From the NCBI GenBank assembly GCA_021018815.1, contig JAITYX010000053.1, forward strand, positions 558,001 through 622,000: DNA of 64,000 bases, read 5' to 3'. Made by a program: the position numbers and the translations under genes. This document shows positions 34,640 through 46,086 of this stretch, piece by piece (positions within the stretch are counted from its first letter, which is position 1; every line of letters begins with the position of its first letter). Source of the stretch: Talinum fruticosum (Eukaryota > Streptophyta > Magnoliopsida > Caryophyllales > Talinaceae). Below the pieces are notes generated by a model. That model was not told the DNA's origin. It did not search any database and worked only from the letters and a program-made list of their open reading frames with translations.

Positions 34640-34773
34640 CATGCAAAAAGCTCAATTTTTCGAATTTGATCCAAGTCCAGAATCCACCATTCATCCTCCA
34701 TATTCATCCATCACCATTTTTCCTTCATTCATCCACATCAAACCGAATTTTGAAGATCGAAGAAGAAGAATAA
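34640..34773 (+). pseudogene. gag start of the Athila-like element (second unit)
   Basis: An ATG at about 34641 opens MQKAQFFEFDPSPESTIHPP, similar to gag starts of Ty3/gypsy elements of this group. It ends within about 40 codons. The first unit has the same start (about 33934) with a stop after MQKAQLFEFDPV. Neither unit has a gag core. Confidence 0.55.
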
Positions 34774-35565
34774 AGTAGTTGTGGGATTCCATTCGAAGTT
34801 GAGAGATTCAAGTGGAGTTCTTAAAATCTATCATCTACTTGTTTGTTTCTTGCTATTTGAGGTTTGATTTCCATGTATTGGATTTTATTTAAGTTTTCAA
34901 CAACAATGTATGAGTAGTTTAGTTTTTCTAGGGATTTGTAGTCCGAAACAATGAAATTTGATTAGTTTTCCATGATTTGTGCTTGAATTCTGATTTTGAT
35001 CAATGGAAGGTTGTGTTTATCATATTCATCGGTGTTTTGAAGGCCTAGAATAGTTGTGTTTAGAGACTAATCTATCATGTACTGAAAAGTGAAATAGAAT
35101 AATCCGACAACCAACCTTTCTACCTAATTTATGAAATTTGAGAAAAGAATAGTAAATTAGGGGATCACTTTAATAATATGAAATCTTTAACTTTGATTAA
35201 CTTAAAAGGCATACGAAATTTGTTTGATAGGTTAATTAGAGCAATTCTATTACGCATCAAAAGAGCGGTAGAATTTTGTGATTATCGATCCTTGATTTAC
35301 TTGAAAGAATGATTGCATAATTTATGTTTAAATTATCAAACTCATTATTAGGAAAGCAAATCCCTAGATGTTTTTACCCATCGATTTAAGTTTTGATTAA
35401 TTTTCTTAATTTTAATAGTTAGAACTAGTTTAGAAAACAACCAACTTAAAACCTTATTTGCTTAGCAATTGAGTAGAGGGCTAGTGTAGTGCGTTGCTAA
35501 AATTGAGTCCTTATGGGATTGACCTTGGCTAGCTACAATCATACACCGTGCGGTTGTGGCCTATT

Positions 35566-35779
35566 AGATACTAATGAAATTAGGTTTGCCTTTCCCAATT
35601 AATGTTGCTACTCGCGCCAAACACGAGATAATGAGACGACATCTACTTTTAAGTGGTTGATGAAGGTAATATTTTTTCCTCTTTTTGTGCACAAATATGT
35701 AATATTTTTCGTTCACCAACTCTAAAATCTTATCCGATTTTAATTTTTATATTACGGATTTCCATTACCATATTAAGAA
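35566..35779. other. Junction between LTR array and FRS pseudogene
   Basis: It holds the first ~40 codons of an open frame (35653 onward) that do not show the family motif. They may be intron or unrelated sequence. Confidence 0.35.
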
Positions 35780-36985
35780 AGCACCCCAAGACTGTCATAA
35801 CGGACCAAGATCCATGGATGTCGGAAGCAATAGTAAGTGAAATGCCTACTACAAAACAAAGTTTTTGTATATGGAATATCACTACAAAGTTTAGTGGTTG
35901 GTTCACGACACTTCTTCGTAATGATTATCAAGGTTGGTGTTGTGACTTCTACAATATATACAAGATGAGCCGTGAAGAAGAGTTTGAGCATAATTGGCTT
36001 TTACTTGTTCATAAATTCAATTTGCAAGACAACAAACATGTTAAAGGTCTATATGAAATTAGGCGTTTTTGGGCACCCGCTCATCTTCGAGGTTATTTTT
36101 GGAGGAATGACAACAACATGCATATTAGAGAGTATAAATGCATTTATCAAGAGGTTTATTTCTTCTAATACTAGTTTGACTAACTTCTTTAATCAGGTTT
36201 GTATATTTGCCTTATTTGAAATATTTAAACTATTTGTTTCTTTTTATGTGAAAGGAGCAAAACCAACTATATAAACCAAGTACTTACATGTTTTCCAATT
36301 TCCTTGAATTAATATTTTAGATAGATGTTGCTATTATGGAGATAGAACGAAGCGTACACATAGCAAGATGAAATCTACAAGTGAGACCTACTTCTTTGAG
36401 AATAAAGTCACCACTCGGAAGATCAAGCCTTTCGAGTCCTAACACCTTTTGCTTTTAAAAATTTCCAGGAACAACTTGAAAGAGCCCACGAATATTTTCT
36501 TGCTCATGTTGAAGGAGACGAGTTCATTCTAAGGTACTATGAATCAAATAGTAAAAACCAAAGGGTGTTCGGGATGGCAACATAGCAGGTATACAGACTG
36601 TAAGAATTTTTAATTTTGAGGCATACTTTGTCATCACATACTGCGGGTATTTATTCGAAAGATTGCTTTCAAATCGCACCATCTTATCTACCTTCTTGAT
36701 GGTGTTATGATGAATTAGGAAGTAGTAGTGAGGAACATGAAATATTACTAGAGGAAGTTTCGAACAAGAGCCTCGCTGAGGGCAAAATTTTGAGAGGTGT
36801 AGATCACATCTTATGTCCTCCTTAATCAAAGACAAAGGGACTCCCAAAACGAAACGATTGAAAGGTGGAAAGAAATTGGCCGAAAGGCAAAGTAAAAGTT
36901 GTTCAATATGCAAACAATCCAATCACACCAAGCCAACATGTCCAAACAAGGAAAATATGGATCAAGATGCTTTAAATGTATAACG
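35780..36985 (+). pseudogene. FAR1/FRS-type (Mutator transposase-derived) pseudogene, C-terminal part
   Basis: Homology begins with KTVITDQDPWMSEAI (the TDQD motif of MULE transposases), then MPTTKQSFCIWNITTKFS (TKHxxCxWHI region), LYEIRRFWAPAHLRGYF, and, after a frameshift near 36095-36110, TTTCILESINAFIKRFI. Further on, in broken frames, EGDEFILRYYES and, after more stops, a segment near 36690-36760 matching the SWIM-flanking region (CYDELGSSSEEHE). The end near 36890-36980 has CSICKQSNHTKPTCPNK, a CCHC-like knuckle. FRS proteins are plant transcription factors derived from Mutator transposases. The N-terminal FAR1 DNA-binding domain is missing. Frameshifts and stops exclude function. Confidence 0.82.
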
Positions 36986-38113
36986 AAGAAACAGAAAGTC
37001 TCTACAAGCGAATTAGGCCTAAACCCCATCTTTTCCTTGAAGTATTAGGCACATTTATTAGAGAGATGATGATTTATGCATGTTTTTGTTTTTTTTTTTT
37101 TCAAATTTCTGTTCTTGACCTCTATTGCTAAAACAGGGTTTCAATAATACATTTGGGTCTTTGAAAATATAAAATCAAGTACTTCTGCTCTAATTAAGTC
37201 ACAAATTCTACCAAACACAGACAAATAGAGCAATTTGCATCCAAAGTTCGCCAAATCTGAATTTCTACATACCATATTGCAACTTAAATCAACCAAGATA
37301 ATTAAATTCAAACATAAACCTTCAAATTGTATTATTCAAGCCGTACTAGAGGCTCACCGTAGCAAATTGGTCTCTTTTTCTGCTGGAAACAATGGCGTTC
37401 GTCGGAGTTCATGCCAATTGGAGAACAGAAGGGGGAGGAGAGAGAAATTGAGTGCATCAAGACCGTACTAGTCGTTAACAAAGCTCGGTGGCTCCAAATC
37501 GGAAAATCCACGATGTGGCCCTCCCGCATCGAAAAGCTATTTCAGTGACTCCCATATGCTTGGAAGTCCGTTGAACCGGAGAACTGGAGCGGAATTAGGA
37601 GAACTAGAGCCGAAACCTTTTTCTTAACTAATGTTCCGCATTCAAGTCGCCGGATTGTTTTAAGCTAGGTCGGTGGGTGCCGAAGGGGTGGTACAGGGGC
37701 TCTACATTAGAAAAGGAGAGAGCAAAAATGGGGGATGGGCAAAGGCAAGGACTTTCCATAAGAAAACAAGGAGAGAGAAAAATTAGAGGGGGATTAGGAG
37801 CAAACCGACGTCTAGATTAGAATGGAAAAAGGGAAATTAATAAAGATGGGGGATGGGGTTGGGTTGGGTTGGGTGTAGATGAGGTGCACTCGGACAATAT
37901 TATAATTTTTTTAATTTAATAAAATAAAGATTCAATTATAGTTTGAATAGGATGGTAGATTTTATATATTAAATGGATAAAGATACTCGCTTAGATTTTA
38001 TTTATCAAGTGGATAAAGATACTCGTTAAACGTCGCCCTTAGGACGACGTTTAAAAAAACCGTAATAATAATCATAATAATCATAATGATAATAATAATC
38101 TATACTACATATA
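36986..38113. other. Spacer with a 9 bp perfect palindrome
   Basis: No gene recognised. GC- and GA-rich at about 37350-37560. TAAACGTCG (38027-38035) pairs with CGACGTTTA (38044-38052). Palindromes of this type occur in CACTA element ends, but I cannot see a CACTA terminus. Confidence 0.4.
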
Positions 38114-39049
38114 TGTAATACCTAAAAATTTAAGGTGCTTGCTTGGTAAAGTTAAATGATTAAATTAAATTATAATTCTTTCGAATCGAAATTAAAACCC
38201 GAGCATGGGTTAGCTAAAATGGGCTTGTGAAATATTTTTGAGCCAATTCACACAACAACTCAAACCAAAAAATTAAAATAGAAGGAAAAAGGAATGAGAA
38301 AGGGAAAGGAGATGGCTGACATTTTGAGGAGGACTCGGTAGATAATTAGAGTAAAGGTGTTAGGGACCCAATTAAACTTGGGCAGCCAACTCCATTAGGT
38401 GTAATCAGGAAAAGAGGAAAGAGAAAGTGGGATTGAAAGGAAAAGAGGGAGAACGATGGGAACAAAAATGGAAGGAGAGCAATATAGAAGCAGAGGAAAC
38501 GAGAACTAGAAACAGAGAAGAAAAGAAAACGGGGAGGGAGATTGGAACAGAGGAAACGAAAGAGGAAAAGCAGCGAGAGAGCCCGATAGGAATCGAGAAG
38601 TAGAGCGAGACCGAGAGGGGGATGAGAGCCGAGCAAAAACGGTGAGGAAGAAGGACAGGGACAGGGAGAGGTAGCGAGCGAGCGAAAGAAGCGGTGGCCG
38701 GCGAGCAAGCATTCAGCGACCGGTGAGTAAAGGAAAACGGCGGCCGGCGAGCGAGAAGAGGGAGACGGTCATGGACTGGTAAGAATGAGTGAGAATTTAA
38801 GGGGTTGAAATTGAGACCGAGAGTAAGAAGGAGGAAGAATCGGGAGGGGAAAATCGCAAGGAAGAAGAAGAAGCAAACCCCAATTCAAATTCGAAATTCA
38901 ATTCAAAATTGAAATTCTTGGAACCACTAAGAATCAAAGGTGAGTAATTCAAATTCATCCTATAAACTTAAAATGAATCAGGTGGGTTAAACTTGAAATC
39001 AATTCATGAAATTGGAAAGCCTAGACTTAATTGAAGAACTTAAAGGTCG

Positions 39050-41669
39050 TAATGCCCCCAATCACCATTACTTAATAGTCCCCTAATTAGAGAATATTAG
39101 GTAGGGTCGCAGCGGAAATTCACGATCGAAGGCGTTACCACCGTCCTAAGAATAGGACCAGGCTAAATGAGTAAAATAAAATACCATTTACATTTGTAAA
39201 TGTAACATGTTAGCTAGGTCCCGATAACGTACGATAAGTATTTGCACCTCAAGTAGTTAAGCTACATATCATGTTTAAACAAGACCCAAAATATAATTTA
39301 GTGGCTTGCTTGCATATACTTTAATACAATCTCACATACTTGTTTAACATGAGATATTACGCAAAATCTAATGATTTCCCAATTGACTCCAAGCCACGAT
39401 TGAGGTGAAATCACCGTGAGAGTCTAGACACCTTCGTAACCATAAATACAACTTGTGCAGCTATGTTTTTGCCTTCGTCGGACTTGGTAGACAATTGATT
39501 GTTCACTGATCCCTTCCCTAAAACAAAAACAATAAAATATTTCAAAGAATGAGTCGAAACTCAGTACGAACATTTCTGCAAAGTCAAATGGTTTTGAAAA
39601 CATTTTAATTGAGCGCGCGCATTTCAATTCATTTTAGTTTGAAATCGGAGGGTAGAGAATATGAGTCAAACTTGCTTGCTGGTTATTATCTAAAAGTGGA
39701 ACCCCTTGTATAATTGATGCGATCTTTGAATAAGGTGCACACCTCCCGGGCCGACCGAGAACCCGAGTTGAAGCCGCGGGTAGAATTGAAGGTCGTAAGC
39801 CATGATAATTGATAATTGATAGTTGATCGGGGACCACTTTATTAGGATTTGCAAATGATTCATTATTAGTAATATATATATATATAAGAGATATTGAGAT
39901 TTGTTGGAAAACATGTGAATTTTCGAAGAGTACAGGCAATGAACGTACTCGAATTTAAAATAATTTCCTCCCCTTTATGAAATATTAATTTAGCGGCTTG
40001 TCGACTGACAAGAGTGGCCTCACTGTTGTTTCAAATATGTATTTATTATTAGTAATATTTAAATTAAGTTTCATTGCAATACTATCTCTAATTAAACTTG
40101 CACAATGCTTATAACTTCATAAAAATTAGTCAAGCTAGCTTTGTTGAAATTGTTTTTTTACGTGACTTTGATTTGTTAACTTACTTAGGTCAAAATATTT
40201 TCATTTTGAAATTTCACTTATATCTTAACTATTTGAACTTGTTTAACATACAAAAATATGATCCTAACTAGTGTTATTATTATTATTATAATTAGCTACA
40301 ACTAATCCGATTAGTTTGCCAACCCTAACTTTATTTTCAATCCTTATCACTCGCCCACTCTTCACTTCATTACATCCAAACTCCATAATTAAATAATTAA
40401 ACAACCCATCAAATGTTTTTCCATGGAAAGATTCCATGATTTACTTAATTTGCTCAAAATCCGTATATCCTACAACATTACTTTAAGGTTATATGCATCA
40501 TTTCCTCAACAAAATTCACATCCACATACACAATTAGATATACTAAATTTCTCAAATTTCTACATACCTCCAACACAACTAATTATCCAAATTCAATCTC
40601 CCTACACATTTCTCTTCCTTTTGCTCAATTATAGCCAACTCCAAAATGAAACGAAACCATCAAATACTCAAGATTCATATCACTACATTCCCAATTTAAT
40701 TCACTAAATCACAATTTCACAAGAGAAGTCACATTCATTCACCTTCATACACAATCACTCCACCAAATTACCAAATCACAATCATTCACACTAATTTCAT
40801 TTTTTCTGAATTTAAATTCATATCATAAACATCCTTCTAAACCATATAATTCAATTAACTACTACAATCGCTAAATAAATAATAAAGTGTGATAATCTAG
40901 GGTTTAGGGTTTTACCTTCAAAAACCAAGGGATGGAAACCAAGGAAAAGAGGAAGTTGTGGTGGTGCACGGTTGAGCTCCGGCGACCTACGGACAGCAAC
41001 GCCGACACCTCAGGGCGGTGAGCTGCGGCTGGTGGCTGGCCGAAAGTGGGTCGCAGCAGGGGCAAGGCAGATTACGCGAAGGAGGGAGGGCGAGAAGCGA
41101 GAGAGAGAGAGAATGAGGCCGGCGCCTGTTTCGGCCGGTGTTGGCGATGCTGGTGGCCGGAGCAGGTGGGTGGCAGCGAGGTTGAAGGCTCCAGAGCGAG
41201 AGACAACGAGAGGGAGAGAGAGAGGGGTTTGAGGAAATGAAATTGCCCGATAAGTTGAAGCTGCTTGTTTTTATCATTAGTATTATTTTTTTTCTTTTTT
41301 TTTGGTGAAAAATCCGAAGTTTAATTCTGGATTTTTCTCACTAAAAATTTTGATTTCTCATTTATTTTTTTTAATTTTTTAATTTTTATTTAATTTTATA
41401 TATCTTATTTATATTTATATTTATATTATTATTATTTTTTAACTTGGATTATCAATTTATTTTAAGAAAATATACACTAATAATATCACACTTATCTTTC
41501 CTAACTTATAATTTAATCTTTTATTTTGTGTAAATTTATTATGTACTATTTATTTTTTTAAATTTTAAAAAGTGTTGTATATAAATTAGACGATTTATTT
41601 TAAATATAACGGTTCGGTTAAAATATAATTTTTAATAACCTTATGAACATGCACTTTCACATTTATGTT

Positions 41670-41744
<75 letters not shown>

Positions 41745-41946
41745 AAGTTCTAAATTTATATTTTAAACATATGTATGGATTTACAATTGTTATTATAAAA
41801 TTTTTATTGGTGGCCACTTCGTCGCCTTAGTTGCACAACACACCTAAAAAAAATAATTTAAATATCGAATTGAAGTGCACGCGCTCGATTATATAATTTT
41901 TGTAATTAGTAAAATAAATAATGTGATTTAGGGTCGAGTTGTTACA
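39050..41946 (-). mobile_element. Nested LTR (~2.9 kb) in opposite orientation
   Basis: On the minus strand it starts TGTAACAACTCGACCCTAAA at 41946, a typical gypsy LTR start, and ends near GGGGGCATTA at about 39050. On both sides the sequence returns to the outer LTR (AATTGAAGAACTTAAAGGTC, then GAGGCCTAATTCAC). It contains a GA/GC-rich part (about 40970-41240), a (TA)n run and a GAGTCGAAACTC palindrome at about 39550. The 2.9 kb length matches that of the outer LTR, but the ends differ in sequence. No coding domain inside. Confidence 0.62.
41672..41742. repeat. (TA)n microsatellite
   Basis: About 35 uninterrupted TA units inside the nested LTR. Confidence 0.95.
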
Positions 41947-43870
41947 GAGGCCTAATTCACTAAATTTTGAAACTAGCTAATTGTGATTCATGATGTGGAT
42001 TATGTGATTTATTAGATAAGATTCGTGAGTATTTGAGTGTTATTAAGTATGATCATTGAGTTATATGTTTGAAATCTCCATGAACTTGGCTTGAAGTATA
42101 TTAGAAGGTAAAATCATGAAAGATGAAGGAATCATAAAAATGCAGATTTTTTACCATGTTTTGCCTTCAATCTGAATTGTTATGCTTTCATGAGTTGCCC
42201 AAAATTCATGAAAATTTTACTGTAACTTCATGATAATTTATAACAATTTCCTGTAAATTTTGGTATGCATTGTATGAGTAAATTGGAAGATATGGATTTT
42301 TGAGTGAAAATGTGCTGTTTTGGGCAAAATCGAAACTAATTGAGTAATTAGGTTGAGAATTGAAATTTAAGAAGCAATATGGATAGATTAAGAGATATGC
42401 AATGATTAAGAAAAGTTACAGAACTATAAACCAGCTATGCTCAATAATACGCAATCATGAAACGATAAATTCGTTACTTAGATTTTCTAATTGATATGTT
42501 TATATTATGATATGTTTATCTTAAAGTACATTGATTATAAATGATATAAACATGTCTATATGAGTTATATTGATTGTACTTGAATTGGAACTTGTTTATA
42601 TGAATTTCTAGTTATGAAGATGTTACTTATGAAGTTATTGAGTATGATTTATATGAATTAAGTGCAATTTGTCGATATGTAATAAGAAAATAATAAGAAG
42701 ATAAGAAATATAAAAAAATAAAAAAGGGAAAAAGATTATGTTATTGATCTAAGACACCATGAATTAAAGAACCTCTAAAGCTATAGCCATGGAAGTATTT
42801 GTCAACTGAAGCCACAAATTATTTTGCTTCCACGAATTATTGACGAGTATGCGTCCTTTAGAGTTTGAGGCCACGAATTATTTTGCCTCCAAGAACTGAG
42901 CTCATGAATTATTTTGCCTCCAAGAATTAAATAACTGAGTCTTTAGAACAGGACATAAATCTTCTTTCCATTAGAAATTATGATGACTTAAAGAATTATG
43001 ATATGAAGAAATGAATGATTATGCATAATGAACAAGAAAGAAAGAATCAATGATTTACATGATGATGGAATGCATAAATGAGCTTAAGAAGAAGAATACA
43101 TCTTGTTTTCATACGAAACTTATATGATGTAAGATGAGAACTATGATATGAATGATTTACGTGATCAATGACTTACATGATGAATGATCATATGACATAT
43201 TTTCATAGAAAGAATGAATAAAGTGTATGTTGGTTGAATTCGTGAATACATGATGTTATGTGTCGATCTCAGCTCGGTAAGTTCGGTAAGTTTAGTATCT
43301 TATGTATCTCGAGCATGTATACCCTTAATCATATGTTATAAATGAATATTGAATTTACATGTATTTGTTAATGAATTAATGTGCAAAATGAAATGAGAGG
43401 TTGGGTTTGAGTTATTCACTGGGCTCGTGGAGCTCGTGACTTCACCAACATTTTTAGGTACGAAGTTAGACTCTCCGGAGTTTCTTTGTAGTTTCGGAAG
43501 AAGCGGACCAAAGGATAGGAGACCCCCAAATGTGCTATATGTTTTCTGTTTTCATGTTTGTGAAAATCGAATGTATATGAATTGTATTTTGACCATGTAT
43601 AAATAATAGACCAATGTATTTACTCGAGCATGTGCCTCGTTGAGTTTATAAATGTGTTTCGTACAGGATTAAGGCGTTTAGCCAATGGGATTAGCCATAT
43701 TACGGACGAAACTCGCCGAAATGGGAAAACCTTGAAAATATAGAAATACGCTTTCGTCAATCTAAGAGAAAGATAGTAAACCTAAGTTGAGATCTTAAGT
43801 AGCCTTAAGGGTTCCTCTTGGGAAACCTTGGCATGTAATACATCGACTCGGGCCGGGGTGCGGTGTTACA

Positions 43871-44755
43871 TCTAAATTAATAAATAATATCCCAATACTT
43901 CTAAAATTAATTTCTAAAAATAAAATGATTAATAAAATTATCAATCATTACTTTTCTTAAACTGTTCTCAAATTAAATAAAAAAATCGAAAATCTCAATA
44001 AGAGGTGCATTCCCATTTTAAATCAACTTTCAAAAGAATCTTCAAAAATCAAGAGAGTCGACATTTGTGGGGAAACTCGGTCCCCAATCTTGTTCCCTCT
44101 ACACGGGACGAGCCGTGGTTCCTATAGGTGGTGGTGTGGAGTGTGATTTTGAGAATATACTGATGATGGTAAAACCTTTATGTACGAGTTATAAATTTGA
44201 GACGATAAGTCTCGCTGTCATTTTCGTCATCTACATTATCGTTATTGTTATAATTTATACTCACCCGAGCTGATTTTTAACGAAATCCATGTCGACTATC
44301 TTATGTCTATTTACGAGGAGCATTGGACTCTCGCTAAGAACAAGCTGTTGTCGAGGGTGCAAATTATCTTGACATGAGGAGAAGCGAGTCATAAAAGGAA
44401 AAGAAGCGAGTGGTTCTATCTTGCAAGTTACCTTGTAGCTTGATGAAACTGTTAAAAAATAGTAGGATTAATGCTTTCGAAATTCAGGTTTTGTAAGTTA
44501 CTTTGTAACTTGGTGAAACAATGTTAAGTTGTCATTTTGACATAATATTTAGATTTTGGTTACCTTGTAGCTTAGTTAAGCAAAGTTACCTTGTACCTTG
44601 GATGCAGTGAATGTACTAAAATTCAGGGTTTATAAGAAAGATAACAAAAGACTATTATCTCAACATGGGAGAACATTTGTTCAATGACACAAACGATGTG
44701 GGCTTGAATCCCACATAGTTTGTTTGAAATGCACTCACTCAATGTCCAAAAGGCA
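43871..44755. other. AT-rich spacer
   Basis: No gene recognised. The motif GTTACCTTGTAGCTT and variants repeats several times between 44430 and 44600, a decayed tandem repeat. Confidence 0.4.
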
Positions 44756-45290
44756 TTGTGCAAAAATTGTTTCAAAATTAAAAATTATGCTACAACTAAG
44801 AATTTAATGTGGTGAATTTTGTGTTCCCACTTGGACAGTCATTCTCTTCATTGATTAGCATCCTTTGTTGCATATTAGACTTGTCCAAGGCCTTGGCAAC
44901 ATTAAATTGCACTAACACTAACTTTTAAGCACATCGTTAGTTTCAGTCGTACATGCACTTCCTAAACTAATCCGAACTCTATGTGTTGAACTTTTATGCA
45001 TGGTTTATTATTATAGTACCGAGCATTATAGATTCCGAGCATAGTAGTCATCACAATATACCTCCAACCATAATGCAACCCAAAAATGCAAAATTGTTCC
45101 AAAAACAAAAAATTCTACTAGAACTAAGAACTCAATGTGTGAATATTATGGTCAAGCTTAGACAATCAATCCCTTTATTGATTAGCATCCTTTCCTTCAT
45201 ATTGGACTTGTCCAATGCCCCGGCAACCTCAAACTACACTAACACCAACTTTTATGCACATTGTTAGCTTCAGTAGTACCTGCACTTCCT
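44756..45290 (+). repeat. Direct duplication, ~320 bp period
   Basis: The segment 44756-44967 recurs at about 45078-45290. Shared stretches are ATTGATTAGCATCCTTT, GACTTGTCCAA and GCACTTCCT, with many substitutions between the copies. Not coding. Confidence 0.75.
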
Positions 45291-45770
45291 TGCCCGAAAC
45301 ATATTCGAAGCTACCGAAACATATTTAGAAGCTATTGAAACAAATTTAAATAGCTTAATATGGCTGGAAATTGCTCGAAACTAATTCGTAAAGCTCAATA
45401 CGGCCTGAAACATATTCAGAAGCTACTAGGACAAATTCATAAAGATCAATATGACACAAATTCAAAAACCTCAATATGGCCGAAAATTACGCAAACAAAT
45501 TCAAAAAGCTCAATACGGCTCGAAACATATTCAAAAGCTATCGAAACAAATTCATAAAGCTCAATATGGCATGAAACAAATTCAAAAAGCTCAATATGAC
45601 TTGAAATTGCTCGAAACAAATTCAGAAATCTCAATACGGCCCGAAACATATTCGAAGCCACTAAAACAAATTTATAAAGCTTAAAATGGCATGAAACAAA
45701 TTCAAAAAACTCAATATTGCCGTAAATTGCCCGAAACAAATTCAAAAAGCTCAATACAACATGAAATGAT
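45290..45770 (+). repeat. Minisatellite, ~112-121 bp unit, about four copies
   Basis: CGAAACATATTC-type blocks recur near 45295, 45407, 45521 and 45642. The unit contains two or three short internal repeats of AAACAAATTCAAAAAGCTCAAT and a GGC-containing linker. Long open frames on both strands (for example 45446-45919 minus) result from the repeat and are not genes. Confidence 0.8.
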
Positions 45771-46086
45771 AATTTGTCATTCTCAAATGCATTGTCATGC
45801 TCAACCAAACTCAATCGAACACAACATACAAAAATCAATCGAAGTTGCAAGTTGCAATGCTTGAAATGATAACTTGTCATTCTCAAATCTGTTGTTATTA
45901 AAATGCATGCTCTTAGCACTATTAAAGCTGCTATATTCTCCTCTTAGATAACTTGAAGATAACTTGCTCCTTTAGCATAGCCACACAACATCCTGAAATA
46001 ATGATTAACATAACAAACAATTAGCATGTAACAAGGATTAAAATTTGATACAAAATAAACTAAAGCAAGGATTTAACTACCTTAAT
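45771..46086. other. Spacer between minisatellite and FRS pseudogene
   Basis: Nothing recognised. TGAAATGATAA[C/T]TTGTCATTCTC occurs twice (about 45762 and 45864). Confidence 0.4.

Larger units (their letters stand above)
33046..35565 (+). mobile_element. TRIM-like tandem LTR array derived from an Athila-like Ty3/gypsy element
   Basis: Three LTR-like copies (about 33046-33790, 34115-34494, 34823-35565) alternate with two short internal regions of about 340 bp (33791-34129 and 34495-34837). Each internal part starts with a primer-site-like TGGC…GGGGA sequence and ends soon after a gag start. The LTR ends carry TCGACCTTGGCTAGCTACAA and CAAGTTTTTGGC, as in Athila-type 5' regions. The middle LTR lacks about 365 bp present in the others. 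There is no pol and no complete gag. Such LTR-internal-LTR-internal-LTR arrays arise by recombination between LTRs. Outer borders are approximate, since the LTR start could not be fixed. Confidence 0.72.
38114..43870 (+). mobile_element. Long gypsy-type LTR (~2.86 kb) split by a nested LTR
   Basis: The left end TGTAATACCTAAAAATTTAA (38114) and right end GGTGCGGTGTTACA (43870) match the ends of long LTRs of chromovirus (Tekay-like) Ty3/gypsy elements. After the start come CGAATCGAAATTAAAACCCG and GAGCATGGGTTAGC, also typical. The two outer parts (38114-39049 and 41947-43870) add up to about 2.86 kb once the nested LTR is removed. No gag-pol is adjacent, so it looks like a solo LTR. Flanks (ATATA and TCTAA) do not match, so a clean target duplication is absent. 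Confidence 0.68.

Noticed and set aside
38346..38712. 120-codon minus-strand frame
   Set aside because: Leu/Ser/Phe-rich translation of a purine-rich LTR stretch, with no motif.
40972..41277. Three overlapping frames in GC-rich sequence inside the nested LTR
   Set aside because: Arg-rich by-products of a GA/GC-rich LTR segment, open on both strands.
45446..45919. 157-codon minus-strand frame with repeated hydrophobic segments
   Set aside because: The repetition follows the ~115 bp minisatellite. A repeat unit near a multiple of three keeps frames open on both strands. No start context or domain.
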